DNA from: Isoetes taiwanensis
Taxonomy: Eukaryota > Streptophyta > Lycopodiopsida > Isoetales > Isoetaceae
NCBI GenBank assembly: GCA_021234155.1
Contig: JAJEKV010000008.1
Span: forward strand, 13,825,410 to 13,889,409
Direction of reading: 5' to 3'
Length of the DNA stretch: 64,000 bases
Shown here: positions 21,972 through 34,830 of the stretch, piece by piece
How the letters are laid out: every line of letters begins with the position of its first letter
Numbering within the stretch: the stretch's first letter is position 1
The notes under the pieces: model-generated
What the model saw: only the letters and a program-made list of their open reading frames with translations
Database searches by the model: none
Told to the model about the DNA's origin: nothing
Program-made: the position numbers and the translations under genes

Positions 21972-24900
21972 ATGGATTCAACTCTGAATATTTCTCCTTC
22001 TGATTGGCGTTTGATGCCACGGTTTGATGGCAAGGATTACCCGGATGTGGCGATGGCTTCTGAGATGGTCTGGAGGACAAAAATTTGTGGAAGATCACAA
22101 ATCTTTCTCCAGCCAGCGGTAACATTTCTATTGTCCTTGATGGAAAAAGATGATTCCACCAAGAAAACCGATGATTCCATGGAAAAAAGACCGCAAGGCT
22201 CGGTTAATCCTTTGCACCACCACGGGTGATACACCTGCTGCGTTTAGTAAAGGGGCTAAAGCGCAAGTGAGATGTTCTCTACGCTTGACAACCACTATGC
22301 ATCTAGAAGCGGTCGGGAATCGTCTTGCTCTAAGGAAGGCTCTATATGAGCTCAAGTTATCGATGGAGGCGATGTTACATCACATATATACGCCTCAAGA
22401 CCATGATTGATGATCTTGATGCAACTGGGGTTCAGATTACTCAAGATGAAAGTATGCCTCTTATTGAACGACCTTCCAAACTGCTTTGAAGGGCTTATTA
22501 TAAATCTTGAAGGGCGATTGTCGATTACATTTGAAGCCACCATTGATCGGATTCAAGCTGAAGCTCTCGGGCAAAGGACCGCGGCCAAGACCAAAGGTAC
22601 ATCGACACACTTATGCTTGCAGATTCCAAGCCTCCCTGACGCCCAAAGCTTGACAGAGCTACTGTCACATGTTTTAGATGCCAGAAGATCGGCCATTTTG
22701 CAAAGGAATGCAATGCTCCAGCCCCTGTTACCAAGCGCAACCCACCTGTTGAACATAACAATTTGGTTCAAGTCCATGATCTTTCTCTATCAGACACCCA
22801 AGAAAGCTTGCCTCCACCACTTGATTTGCCACCACCCTGACACACCCCTTCACCTCGGGGAATTTTTATGCCTTTGCCCAAGAAGGCCGCCCTCATGCCA
22901 CAGACCCTGCTTGGTACTTAGACTCTGGAGCTACTTGCCATATGACTCCCTTCCGTCATTGTTTCTCCACATATTCTCCTCTTCAAAATCCACGATCAGT
23001 GTTGATGGGTGACAATAACCTTCAATATGGCGTTGGCACTGGCCATGTTCCAGTCAAGCTCTCCTCTGGCATCCGCAAGATTATTCGAGAAGTACTCCAT
23101 GTTCCCGGATTACATAAGCAGCTTGTATCTGTAAGCAAACTAACAACTGCTGGCCTCCATGTCTCTTTTGTTTCTGATCGATGTTTCATTAAAAATTCCC
23201 GTCACCATACCCTTCTTACAGGCACTCGAGTTGGGAATCTTTACCGCCTAGATGTTCTTGTCCCTTCCGAGTATGCATGTGTTTCTTATGCTCCTCCACA
23301 TCCTCACATCTGGCATCTCCGCCTTGGTCACCCTGCTCACTACAGGCTTCAAATTCTTGCCCAAAAAGGGCTTTTTCCGTCCACTCCAAAATCTGATTGC
23401 CCTTCTTGTTTGCAGACAAAGATCACTCGCAGTCCCTTCTCTCCTGTGTCTTCTTCAGCCTTTCAACTTCTTGAGTTAGTCCACAGTGATCTCTGTGGTC
23501 CATTTTCAGAACCTACTTTTGGAGGTGCACGATATTTCTTGATTTTTCTTGATGATCACAGCCGCAAGCTATTTATATACTTGTTGAAGCAAAAAAATGA
23601 AACTTTCTCTCACTTTGTTGCTTTTCATGCACAAGCTGAGCGGATTACTGGCCATCCACTTGTACTTTACGAACAGATGGGGGGGGCGAATTTTCTTCTC
23701 GGGCATTTCAAGAATATTGCTCCACTCATGGCATTGTTCATCAGTTCTCAGTCCCCTATTCTCCAGAGCAGAATGGGCGGGCCGAACGTGCAAATCGCAC
23801 CATATTAGAGATGATTCGAACTCTCTTATTCGACATGCATGTTCCTCTAAAGTTTTGGGGAGAGGCAGCCAACACAGCAGTTTACCTCATCAATCACCTT
23901 CCTCACCGAAGCATTGATAACAAGATTCCAGAAGAAGTCTAGACCGGTCACTCCATCCACCTATCTCACCTTCGAGTTTTTGGATGTCAGGCTTTTGCCT
24001 ATCTGCCTAAACCTCCTTCCAAACTCAGTCCTCCATCCGTACCTTGTATGTTTCTTGGATATTCCCTCACTAGCAAAGCCTATCGCCTCTTTCAATTGTC
24101 CAAACAGAAGCTTATGCTCAGCTGCCATGTTAAATTCCAAGAAACCCAGCCCTGTCACCATTTGCCCTTGCCTCCCAATTTCGTGCTTCTAGAAGATCAT
24201 GCTCCATTCGAGCCCTCTGCTCCAAGCACTCCACCTGCGACCCCTGATATGCCCATTCCCGTTGACGATACTGTTTCCTTTGATGAAGACCCAGCCCCAC
24301 CTGCTTCTCCACCCATTGTCCAATCTGCTCCATCTATTGTCCCACCTGCTCCTTTGTCTCCTACCATTATGCCACCTGAATTGCCTTCCTTACCTCCTCG
24401 CTCTACCCGAATTCGCAAAGCCCCTGTATGGGCAGAAGACTACTCCTTTCTCTCTCAAGTCCTTCCTATTGAGCCATACACATATCATCAAGCACTCCAC
24501 AATCCACACAAAGATGCCTGGATTCAGGCTATGCAAGCGGAGATGAACTCCATTCATGAAGCTGGGACATGGTCTTTGGTACCTCGTCCAACTCACAGGC
24601 CTGTTATTTCTTGCAAGTGGGTGTATAAGCTCAAATACCATCCAAATGGGGACATTGCTCGTTTTAAAGCAAGATTGGTAGCTCGCGGATTCAATCAAAT
24701 AGAAGGTATTGACTTTGAAGAGACGTACGCTCCCGTAGCTCGTATGGTATCAATTCGAACCCTCCTTGCATATACTGCTTCAAAACGTTATTTTGTCCAT
24801 CAAATGGACGTTCAAAATGCCTTTTTAAATGGTGATTTCACTGAAGAAGTTTATTTAGAACAGCTCCAAGGCTTTGTTACAGCAGATTCAGATCAGGTTT

Positions 24901-26000
24901 GCCGTCTTCATAAAGCTCTCTATGGCCTTCGACATGCTTCGAGATCATGGTACACCCGGCTTGATCAGACACTTCACCAACTGGAATTTCAGCGCAGTGA
25001 TGCAGATCCCTCAGTCTATTTTCGCCTCAAGCCTTCCTTTCTCACTGTCCTTTGCTATGTTGATGACCTCTTGATCATTGCTGCCTCTGAATTTGATCTG
25101 AAACAGCTTAAAGATCAACTTCACACTTTCTTTAAGATGAAAGATCTTGGAGAAATTCACTATTTCCTTGGTCTTCAAATTGCTTATAACCAGACCACTG
25201 GCCATCTTTCTCTCACAGAAACCAAATACATATCCGATATTCTTGCAAAATCCAAGCTTCTTGATTGCAATTCCGTGTCTACTCCTCTTGAATTTGGCCT
25301 TCACTTGCTCCCTGATGATCCACCTTGTTCCCCATCTCTTCAACACATCCATTCTCAATACTGTAATCTCCTTGGAATGATCAATTTTGCTCTTTGTCTC
25401 TACTCGCCCAGACCTTGCTCTTCCCCTTTGCAAGCTTTCTCAATTCTCCAATGATCCTAAAAACACCCATTGCGCATCTCTCAAAAGGGTTCTTCGTTAT
25501 TTAACAGGCACGGTTGATCATGGTCTCCATTATTCTGCTAATTCCACACAGTCTGTGCAAGGCTTTTGTGATGCCGACTGGGCAGGCGACCATCACGATC
25601 GGAAGTCTACTTCGGGCTATGTTTTCACTTTTGCGGTGGTGGCTATAAGTTGGAGTAGCAAACAAAGCAGTCTTGTGTTTCCTTATCCAAAGATCAAGGC
25701 GAGTATGTAGCACTATCACATGCTTCCAGAGAGGCCATTTGGCTCCAACGTTTATGTACTGAACTCCAGCTCACTGATTCAAGTTCGACTCTTCTCCATG
25801 TGGATAACCAAGGAGCTATTGCCATTGCGCATAATCCGGTTCTTCATCGACGGATCAAACATATTGATATTCAGTATCATTTCATTCGTAATCTTGTTCG
25901 AGATGGCACAATTCGTCTTCAATATTGTCCTACAGATGAGATGCCTGCCGACATGCTTACTAAAGCCCTTTGCTCGACCTAAACATCTCGAATTTATTGC
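21972..26000 (+). pseudogene. copia cB Gag-Pol polyprotein (multiply broken)
   Basis: Gag begins at the ATG at 21972 (MDSTLNISPSDW) and is frameshifted around 22100-22500. The zinc knuckle CFRCQKIGHFAKEC is near 22675, the protease motif YLDSGATCHMTP near 22917, GAG-pre-integrase HLRLGH...CPSC near 23310-23410, the first integrase Asp in HSDLCGP (23480) and integrase Glu in PEQNGRAERANRT (23765). A G-run near 23683 shifts the frame at the second catalytic Asp, and TAG interrupts VWTGHS at 23939. Reverse transcriptase is clean from 24048 to about 25410 with [24 protein letters not shown] and CYVDDLLI. RNase H (DADWAG near 25575, KSTSGY) is split over two more frames. Confidence 0.9.
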
Positions 26001-26049
26001 AGCCATTGGTTTGAGTGGGGTCCCGATTCTCTCATCCACCGAGTGGGGG

Positions 26050-26346
26050 TGTTGCAGATTGATCACGTGGCACAGATATTTCTGTTAGAGATATACAGTG
26101 ACAGAAAGAATCTCCAACAAACTAGTTACAACAAACTAGTTAGTTATTAGTTTCCTTATTTAGACATGCAGTTTGTACCTGGATCTATTTAAATCCAGAT
26201 CCTTCTTTAGATTAGTACGCGCTTTGTCTTGGAGTTTGTAGTCGCCTGATAATATCAGCCGACCTACCTTTGTGTTCTTGATATTCTATCAATATAGATC
26301 TGTTGTTCTTTCTTCCATCCGTCTCTCTCCATTTTCACTTGCATCA
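26050..26346 (+). repeat. 3' LTR of copia cB copy 2
   Basis: It starts TGTTGCAGATTGATCACG directly after the polypurine tract GAGTGGGGG (26041-26049) and ends TTGCATCA. The next base begins transporter-like coding sequence. Confidence 0.92.
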
Positions 26347-26523
26347 GTAGCAACTATTTTTCTTCCACTTCTAGCAGATGTTGCTTTGTCAATACATAGG
26401 CATCCACTATTTCTTATGTTAACTGGTGCAATATCAGCATCTTATGCATTTATGCTGCCAATTGCGACTCCTCCAAATGCAATCGCATATGCTCACAGAT
26501 ACTTGAAGGCCACAGATATTTGA
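26347..26523 (+). pseudogene. SLC13-type dicarboxylate transporter, C-terminal exon fragment
   Basis: Directly after the LTR, 58 codons to a stop at 26523 encode VATIFLPLLADVALSIH, LFLMLTGAISASYAFML and PIATPPNAIAYAH, matching the conserved SNxATxxLPLL and FMLP-ATPPNAI segments of DASS/SLC13 transporters. The TPPN motif belongs to the second SNT-like substrate and sodium site region. The expected preceding TEFTSN is absent at the junction, and about 45 residues that should separate this from the GFALA fragment at 19.48 kb are missing. The frame stops soon after the motif, earlier than in full-length proteins. Confidence 0.8.
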
Positions 26524-26529
26524 ATGTCC

Positions 26530-28000
26530 GATTTGTTGAATGTTAACTAACTGCGCCAGTGGAATCTGACAACGGCGAAAACCTAAGGAGCAAAGCGATG
26601 GCGGCGTGGCTATGGTAATCAGGAGTTTCTTGGCCCTAATGCTGCAGGGGAAGTTGGAGCCCATTGCTTCATATAATGGAAAGAGGGCAAGGCCAAACAT
26701 ACCATAAGATGATTCAAACCTCTGTTCCGGTGGAGTTCATATCTCCATCACATCATAACAGATAACAAACAGCAGAGACGCAGCCTGCATCATCGGTTTT
26801 AGTTTTCTTTCCTTGCAAGAAATTTGTTTGCCTTGTATGACGTGTCGTATTGAAATGGAGAGAGATAACCAAAACATAATCACATCGGCCAAAACTTTGT
26901 GACAGATAGTCGGGATGACGCCCTGCGCATATCCAAACACCTCCCTCAGCGAGATCTAATTCCAACGCCAACGCCCTCCATGCAATCCGGCCTCTTCTCT
27001 TGCAGATTGGCGGCATTTTCTCTTGCGGATCGGCGGTAGATTAGCTCTGTTCGCCATAAGCCAAATCTCCCCATAGCTGTGCACATGGCGGTGGATGTAA
27101 AGAAAATATTCAACACAGTTTATTGACGACGGGGAGAAAATAATTTTATTTTCGAGGCGGACGGAAAAAAGGAATATGCTTTATATATGTTTAGATAAAT
27201 AATATCTCTAAGTTAATATATTGAGCTCAAAAGTTTCCAAAACATATACACAATATATTGCATATATATTGCTCTAAATTGTTTTCCGTAGAAAATCTCA
27301 TTATAAATATTAGAACCATAAAGACTTTCTAACTAACACCACCATATATGTTACTCTAAATTGTATTCCATATAGAGTCTCATTATAGACTATTAATCCT
27401 ACAGCCCTTATAGACCTTTTAACTAACAACACCATTATGCCAGTTTCAAAAGTCACAAATACACATTTTATATGTACTTTGCCACACATAGTCCAACACG
27501 TTTTAATTATATAATCTGGCACTAACATCGTACTTATACAATTTTTTTCTCTTTAGATGTTCTTAACTCATGCTTATGAGGGTGCTAGGGAAACTTATCA
27601 ATCAACGATGTTGCTAATGGTTGCCGGCTGGTCGATGCCGCCACCAATCCCCACCGGATGAAGACGGTGTTCCATGGTCATAGTCGCGACTGGCTCAAGT
27701 CGGTATGTTGATGACACCCTAAAAATATAAGAATAGATTAAACAATATACAAGAAATAAAATCTGAGATTTATGAAACTAAATTAAATATTAAAAAAAAA
27801 CCCTGAAACCCTAGGCGCCATGTAGCACAGCTTTTCGCCGACAACACAGTTTCTAGCATAACTTTTGATCCAGGACTCCGTTTCAGGTGAGGCTTATTGC
27901 ATTGGAAAGCTCTCTCCGAGATCTTTCTGATGAGGTATAATATGTTTGGTTACGCTTTTTGTGTTTAACTTTTATATATACCTGCTTTGATTTCATTTAG
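26530..28000. other. Intergenic, no gene; retroelement LTR-like tract near 27.85 kb
   Basis: No coding family is seen. Around 27850-27930 the text AACTTTTGATCCAGGACTCC followed by TTGCATTGGAAAGCT resembles the untranslated region of many plant LTR elements, but borders were not found. Confidence 0.45.
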
Positions 28001-28011
28001 AGAGCTTCACC

Positions 28012-28880
28012 ATGACAGAAAGGTCCAGTAATAAGGAGAGATTTGGTGTAAGGATGGCCAAGGAAAAGAAAAAGCCTCCTACTCAGAATCATTGTTCACA
28101 CAGGAGGTCCCTCGTCCCACAAGTGCTCGGTGTAGCATAAAACTCCATGGTCAGGGGCAAGTTAATTCCAGTGTAATAATGGATTTGCCATCTTCTCTTT
28201 TTGGTCCCCAGCGGCCTCTTCATATCGGCACAAGCAGGTCTGGTACATTTACCTTCCAAGATCGGGAGGATCTCCAAAGTGCTCTAGACCTGCAAGCTCA
28301 GTGTTTGTCGCCTACACTTCGTAACCATGTATGACTCATTCATTCTGAGGGAGGAATGACGGCCACATCTATGATTGTGTCTATTGAGAGATGGACACAC
28401 TTGTTACAGTTAATACATGCCTTCGTTCCAAACCCTAAAGCCCAGTATGTGGGCACAAGCGATGCCTCGGTACAGACACTAGATACAGAATTACAGCCCC
28501 AGAAGAAACATTATATTGAAGCGGGAAGGGGAGCAGGAGTCGCGGTGTCGAGCTAGCAGCCAGGAGCAGGCAGCCTCAGTATCTTCTGTTACCAGGAGCT
28601 TGAACTTGCGTATTATAGGAGTTGCAGAGGCAGAAGATGATGCCCATTCTGATGTGGATATGGCTTTGCATTTTTTCACTGATGTCATGCATATGAAGGT
28701 TGGTGGAGTTGTCTCCGCTACTAGGGTGGGAGCGGCAAGACCTGATCGTCCTCGCTATCTCTTGGTTTAGTTTCAAGACACTCTTAGCCGCTTACATGTT
28801 CTTCAGCATGGAAACCATCTCGGAGGGACTAGTTTCTCAGTACAGGAGGACCTCTCCCCTCTTCAATTGCTGAAATCAAT
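28012..28880 (+). pseudogene. LINE ORF1-like protein, degenerate
   Basis: It starts with the basic MTERSSNKERFGVRMAKEKKK at 28012, then shifts frame near 28110. The recognisable part is at about 28597-28860: LNLRIIGVAEAEDD, ALHFFTDVMHMKV, ATRVGAARPDRPRYLLV, then FQDTLSRLHVLQ and QEDLSP. This pattern (NLRIxG..., AxRVG...RPR..., DLSP) is that of the RRM-like domain of L1-type ORF1 RNA-binding proteins. A TAG at 28768 replaces the expected Gln in LVQF. No endonuclease or reverse transcriptase follows. Confidence 0.6.
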
Positions 28881-29651
28881 AGCCCCTGAAATGAAATCGA
28901 AGGCCACAATCCAACACGAGAGTATTTCTATAAACTAAACTTCTGCCAATCACGCAGGCTAAAGGAAGAAGAAAGGGGAAGAACTAAAATGGGTTAAACC
29001 CGAATTTATCCTGCAAAATCGGAAACAAGGCTACCTCTACACATTCTCCTCCTACGGTTTAATACCAAGAATTGCCACACTGCATGCGCCGAAGAATGAT
29101 CTGTTCCCAGCCACATCCTCAAGCCAAATATGAAAAATCATGCATGAGAAACGTCCAATTTAGGACCTTCGAAAAGATTATGAAAAAAAAAAAGTATCCA
29201 CTTTTTCTCAGGCAACCTTTCCCCGAATCATAGTAAACTGAAAATTTGGAAACATTATATCAAGGGAGAAACTTAGCTTCTAATTGAATTCTTGAACTAG
29301 AAATCCACGCTTTGATTAATAGCTAACCAGTGGAGCAAGAGAAGCTAACCACATGGATCAAGAGAAGCCAATTCATGAGAAGAATTGCTAGATCAAGAGA
29401 AGGTGCTAGACGAGAAACACACAACAAATTCTTGAGCTCAAGGAGGCGGAAAGTACTTTTTTATGAAGCCATGCTCCCCATGCTCTATTTTTTTTCCATG
29501 AATTTAACCCTTTTTGAAGCCCCAAAAACGCATGAAAAAGTCATGCAAAAATTGCATGCAACATCCTTGCAATGTCTTTTAGCCCATTGTCGACGAAGGT
29601 GTACCATGAGTTTCAAAACTTTTTATAAAGTCATGTGGATTCCAGAGTCCA

Positions 29652-29875
29652 AAATCCACTGGATTCTAGTTCTAGGCCGGGAACCCCAGAATCCACATCC
29701 CTATGTGTCGTTTTACTGGAGCCAACAAAATCCACTAGATTCTAGGCCACGAATCCCCGAAACCTACATCCCTACGTGTCGTTTATGGGAACCATCAAAA
29801 TCCATTGCATTCTAGGCCCCGAATCCCCAAAATATGGCGTCCCTATAGGTCGTTTATGGGAGCCAATAAAGTGTG
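29652..29875. repeat. Minisatellite, about 70-bp unit, three copies
   Basis: Units start AATCCACTGGATTCTAG, AATCCACTAGATTCTAG and AATCCATTGCATTCTAG at about 29652, 29728 and 29799. Each contains GAATCCCC-like and TGTCGTTTA-like segments. The open frame across it is a by-product of the repeat. Confidence 0.75.
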
Positions 29876-29976
29876 CAACGTTAAGTGTGTGGAATAGAAT
29901 AGAATAGAATATGATTTTATCGTCCATGGAGACCAACTGGCCTATGGGACCCAAGTACAAAGAGAGAGCAGCAGGC

Positions 29977-30037
29977 GATTACTACCAGATTAAAAAACCC
30001 CGCCGGAAGGGTTTTCGGGAAAAACCTTAGTAGCAAT
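29977..30037 (+). other. Structured hairpin repeat, copy 2
   Basis: The core ATTAAAAAACCCCGCC, then GGGTTTT and GGGAAAAACC, is shared with 9801-9870. The outer arms are ATTACTAC and GTAGCAAT, a different sequence from copy 1 yet still complementary at seven of eight positions. Confidence 0.6.
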
Positions 30038-30039
30038 AA

Positions 30040-30734
30040 GGATGCTGACATCTTGCCTGATTATATACATAATCACAAGTACAAGTGAGGTTAATGTCGG
30101 ACGGGGGCATAAGCGAGTCCGCATGATCCATTACCTCCGGAGGTGCGATCCCAACAAACCTCTGAGAGGAGGCTCATTAGCTCATGCAAGGCCCGATGGG
30201 GCACAACTAACCGAGCATCTTGAGCCGGATATCTTTGGTACGCCGGACAGTGTCCGGAGGGCGTGACTTTCATCCTCAATGGGCCACGTTGACAGCAGCG
30301 GCCGGACTCGGTCCTCACGCGGCTCCCGAATCCATCTCCCTGTCTCAATGCGGAGGTGGTGTGCACCTGTGCGAATGGAAGCAATCACCCTAACCCTGCG
30401 CTTTTTCATGGGTAGATGGGTGCGCAGGTAGTGGTGTGGGCCCCTCGTGAGCATGGAACCTGCTGTCGATAATTTGCCACCTTGACATGTGACAGGGCCT
30501 CTGCATCCCAAAGCTTGGCCATGAAGCAAGCATCCAAGTACTGCTTCAAGGTAGCGCGTTCCTTCGGTGTATGCACTGGTCCACTGGCTCTCTTATAAAA
30601 GATGATGGTATGCAACCACGGTTTCTTAGATACCTCCCTTATTCTCCCCATGTGACAAAAGCAAACATCAACCTGCCAGCTGAATCCAGACTTTCTAGTT
30701 GAATCCAGACCTTGATGGAGGAATAGCACTCCCG
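30040..30734. other. GC-richer stretch, no gene recognised
   Basis: The base composition is clearly more GC-rich than the surroundings between about 30090 and 30530, and both strands hold open frames, but none has a recognisable domain. It resembles internal sequence of an unclassified transposon. Confidence 0.4.
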
Positions 30735-32190
30735 TCAGGGTTCAAGTTTGACGGCTTTCATGCCTATTTTTGGCTTTTTTTGCCCATCAAAACAGGCAGC
30801 AAAAAAAATTGCCCTGCATATGAAGGGTAACAAATATCAATTTGCCTGTCATATAGAAAGGCAAAAAAAAAATGTGTATGTCATTTGAAAGGTCGCAAAT
30901 ATAAATTTGCCTTTCATTTTTGTATAAGTGCTAGGGTTATTTTATAGGCATATCGAGTTAGTATACCTTACCTCTAATAAAATAATAGATTAGGTAACAT
31001 TAGAAGTTTTTTTTTTTTTTTTAATTTCTACATTCCCAATTCCTCCTACATTCTCCCATTTTCCAATGAATCCACCAATTTGGGAAATCCGAGTCATTTC
31101 TGCTCTGCCAGCTACTGCCATGACTCTTTGTAGTAAGCCGGTAATGCTCAAGGCATTTTTTTTTTTGTTCTTTCCCCCCTTTTCACAAAATGAAGTCTGT
31201 GTGGAGTCTATGGACGGAGTCTGTGGCTTGATTTTTTCACCACATTTCGGTCAGAGCGAGCACTGCCGAGCAAAGAGGCCGTCATTGTCTCTGTCATCGA
31301 GATTCACCAATGGACATGAACCAGAGCCCCACATCTGCTGCATCTACAGATAAATTAATATTTCCTTCCTGTTCCATTCTTGTTCATGTTTACTACTTCT
31401 TTAAGTAGTGCATTAATGATTACCCGATTAGATTTAGATTGATTATTTTACTGCCCACCAGTCCACCAGTTGGTTGAGCACTCTGCGCAGTTTCTTGAGC
31501 ACTCCAATTTAGATTGATTTCAAAAGCCAATAGTTGATGCTACTCTTAACTTTTTCTAAACATATATAACTCTCATGGGCAAGATGCCTTGGGCATATTC
31601 GGTTGATTCTCGCCATGTATTTCGGGGGGAAAAAATAGGGAAACAAAGAAAAAAGCTAGAGAAAATGAAGTCGAAAAAAAAATGCTAGGATGTGTCGTCG
31701 GCTATGGCGGCTACTGTCCGGCAACGGCCTCCATTCCATCTTCTGGTTCTCATTCCTGTCTGCCATAGCGAGATATTTCATTTTCCGCCTCAATCGCCTC
31801 CATTCTCGCATCCTAGATATGAATCCGACCACTTGGGCTCCTCCGCCTTCTTCTTAGCTGCGCATCGATATCCTGTTAATAGCATTCGTCCATCCTAGGT
31901 TCTGCTTCGTTTTTTCTTCCACCATGCTTCGATTAGAACAGTGTTTAATCTGTATTGTTTACTTTTGAGCCGAATGATTCATTCCTTTTCCTAGTTTTTT
32001 GCGGCAGACTAGATTGATGAAGAGATCTAGAGCTCATGACGAGTTCTCTTCTCCTTTGCGGGTTGTAGATCTAGCTAGGCTTTTGGTCAACCTAGCATAG
32101 AAGGAACAGGTCAGTTGGTTTTCTCTGAATTGAATCTAACAATATATTTATCACAGATCTGATTTGTGGAAAGGCTTTGGGTCCAAAGAA

Positions 32191-32412
32191 CTAGATTAGC
32201 AAAGCCTTGTGAACATTCGCTCCTGTGGAATATGGGATTTCAGGATCGGTGTCCAAAAGCACAGTAATATCCTCTTCAGAAAACCCAAACTTTTCTACCA
32301 GGCCTTGGTGCATATGCTTCACATCATTGACACAGCCATGAAGCTTTGCCTTTGTTCCAAGGTAGTTGCAACCAACCAGGGAAGTTCTTCTGCACCCCCT
32401 GGGCGTTTTCAA
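32191..32412 (-). pseudogene. Metacaspase N-terminal fragment
   Basis: 73 codons match the start of plant type II metacaspases: SLVGCNYLGTKAKLHGCVND, GLVEKFGFSEEDITVLLDTD, TGANVHKALL. Metacaspases are Arg/Lys-specific cysteine proteases of the caspase fold, active in plant cell death and stress. The frame stops right after HKALLI. The catalytic His (HYSGHG) and Cys (DSCHSG) blocks, which normally follow within 150 residues, are not found downstream. It is thus a truncated gene fragment, possibly carried by the surrounding putative element. Confidence 0.8.
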
Positions 32413-34550
32413 TCTAGTTTCAGACTATTATGTGGGGTAATTCTTAGGTTAATGTGGCAAACTGACATTGCAACGAATCACTGGCAAGCAGCTAGAACAA
32501 GCTGCTTCAGAATCGCTGTCAGATGCGGTCCAACTAGAACAGTGGCTGTGGATCGAAGATGTTGATCTTGAAGACCACGAGTTTCTTTTTCTTATAACCT
32601 TGCAAAATCGGCGCCATGTAGATCTCACAGACGCCATGGCAAACAAGTGCAAGGATAGAATGCTAGAGTATCCAGAGCAGGTAAATGGGCATCATGTCTG
32701 TGAGACATATATGGAGCACCATACATGGGCTAAAGTTTTTGTTTTTTATATATTTTCACTTGCAGGTTGCAATGAAGTGGCAGCTACAAACAAAAAACAA
32801 GTTTACCCCACAAACATGGATTTCTGAGAAGACCACATGCAGTCCAGGACAGTAGTCTGTGTATGATGGGAAATGAGTAAACTAATGGCAACTTGGATGG
32901 CATGTCATAGCAGGTATTTATCATTCTTCTCTAGGATTTCGTGGGTGTTTATGAATGTAAATTGCTAGTTAGATCATCTGTCATCCAAGTGAGTATATTT
33001 TGCCTCAATTTGCAGGAAACTGATCTGACATATGTCTGTTGTGCATGTAAGCCCTGGATTGGATAAGAAATGGTATTTTCAGACCCTGAGCCATTTGTTG
33101 ATGAGCAATGTTCTAAATATGATTGTAATCATGAGCTTTCGCTACTTGCCAGCCATGAAGAATTACCTCAAATTATGCTATTTACCATATAAGTAGTGTC
33201 ACGACAGCTACTTTTTGCACTTAGGAAATGTAGATTATTTAAAGAGAAAACCTTTATGTAGTATGTCAACTAGTGAATCACGATGCAAGACAAAACACGA
33301 AAGCTCTATTTTGTTCAAAAGTTTTTGAAAGACATTGCAGTGATGAGGTAGAGTAACTTGATTTGATTAGTCTAATGTGAATTTGGTTATTTCAACTATT
33401 GCTCGTTAAAAGCAAATTGTTGCACTTAATCTAATTTTAGCATGACTAAAGAATGTATTCGGCATATTACATCAAAGATGGCATGGAAATATGTTTGTTT
33501 CCTATCTTCGCAAAATTGATCATAAGAAGTGGAATGCAAGTGCTCATGGATTCTCCTACATGTTCAACACTCGGAAGTGATTAATTAGATGCAAAAACTC
33601 ATCATGACCATTTATCCAATCTAGAGGGATCATTGAAGATCTGATCTACAGCCCCATCTGGGGGACATGTGATCAAACTGCATAGGAGAATTATGCTTTG
33701 GGTAAAACAAGTAAGGCACCTGAACCTTGGCCATCATTCATTGTGTCTATAGTACAAACTATTCCCTTTTTTGCTAGTTTAAAGACCAGCTAGTCTCTGT
33801 TAAAGGCTAGTTTCCATCTCTGAATGCTTGGGACTACGACAATCCTTGAGAAGGCCTTGTGCTACATCAAATTGTTAGAATGGTCTACAAGATAAAATAA
33901 ATTGCAGAGGTAATCCGTCAAGTATAAATAAAAAGGAAAACTACTATGTTTAGAGAGAGATAAACCTGCTGCTTACTACACTCTCGCTGTTCTAACAGAA
34001 AATTTGCATTTGTTAGTTGCTTCAACTGGAATAAATATGAAAAACAATAACTTTGACGCAGATAAAATATCTGATGATGTGGCAATGTGCAATTAAATGG
34101 TACTTTTGCATAAAGTACCGAGTTACAAAAGGTCTGGCACAGACCTTGCAACAGCTGTTGGAGTAGTTTTAATGTCCACCAACAACTGTTGGAGTATGTT
34201 TCACACTGCTTGCTTCAAGTCTTGCCAAGCTTCAAAGACATAGCTGAGGAACTTAAGGTTTTGGGAATTCTTCAGAAGGTCTATATGGTGTTTGGCAAAT
34301 CCTTCATGACTGCCACAACAAAGGGCATTTGCTATAGTGTGACGTATTTCCTGTAAGCAATATAATCTGTAACAAAACTGGACATTCCAAATTATCTATG
34401 AACTTTAAATTCTTCAATATGAGTGCGTTGCATATGTATTTCACGATGTGAGATAAATATGTGTATTATAAACTAAATAAGATAAAGATGAAAAAGGATA
34501 ATTAACTATGACTGGCTAGTGAATCAAGTTCAAATTCCAAGTAGGCCCCT

Positions 34551-34830
34551 ATCTTTTGAAATGTTATGGATTTTGAAGGAATCTAATAGGATATGAAGAG
34601 AATTTGCATAGAATCTAAGGGAATCTTGGAAGAATTTTAGAGATGACGTCTAGGGCATGACTCGACTGAATCTAGAAGAATATTTCCATATCTTTTGAAA
34701 TGTTAGAGATTTTGAAGGAATCTAATAGAATATGAAGAGAATTTGCACAGAATCTAAGGGAATCTTGGAAGAATTTCAGAGATGACGTTTAGGGCATGAC
34801 TCGACTGAATGGAGATAGACACTTGGTTTT
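34551..34830. repeat. Tandem duplication, 139-bp period
   Basis: ATCTTTTGAAATGTTA begins at 34551 and again at 34690. The following sequence to GGCATGACTCGACTGAAT is repeated with only a few substitutions. It is non-coding and apparently recent. Confidence 0.85.

Larger units (their letters stand above)
21581..26346 (+). mobile_element. Ty1/copia retrotransposon, near-complete copy 2 (element cB)
   Basis: The element has LTRs at 21581-21879 (299 bp) and 26050-26346 (297 bp), a primer-binding site directly after the 5' LTR, gag-pol in copia order and a polypurine tract before the 3' LTR. No target-site duplication can be tested because the left LTR is joined to another copy. Coding is broken by several frameshifts and at least one stop. 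Confidence 0.93.

Noticed and set aside
29330-29815. Plus-strand open frame of 161 codons
   Set aside because: Its second half is the 70-bp minisatellite translated; the first half has no recognisable family.
30127-30230. 5S rRNA-like text (GGTGCGATCCCAACA)
   Set aside because: Only a short resemblance to the start of 5S rRNA; the internal control region and the rest of the gene do not follow.
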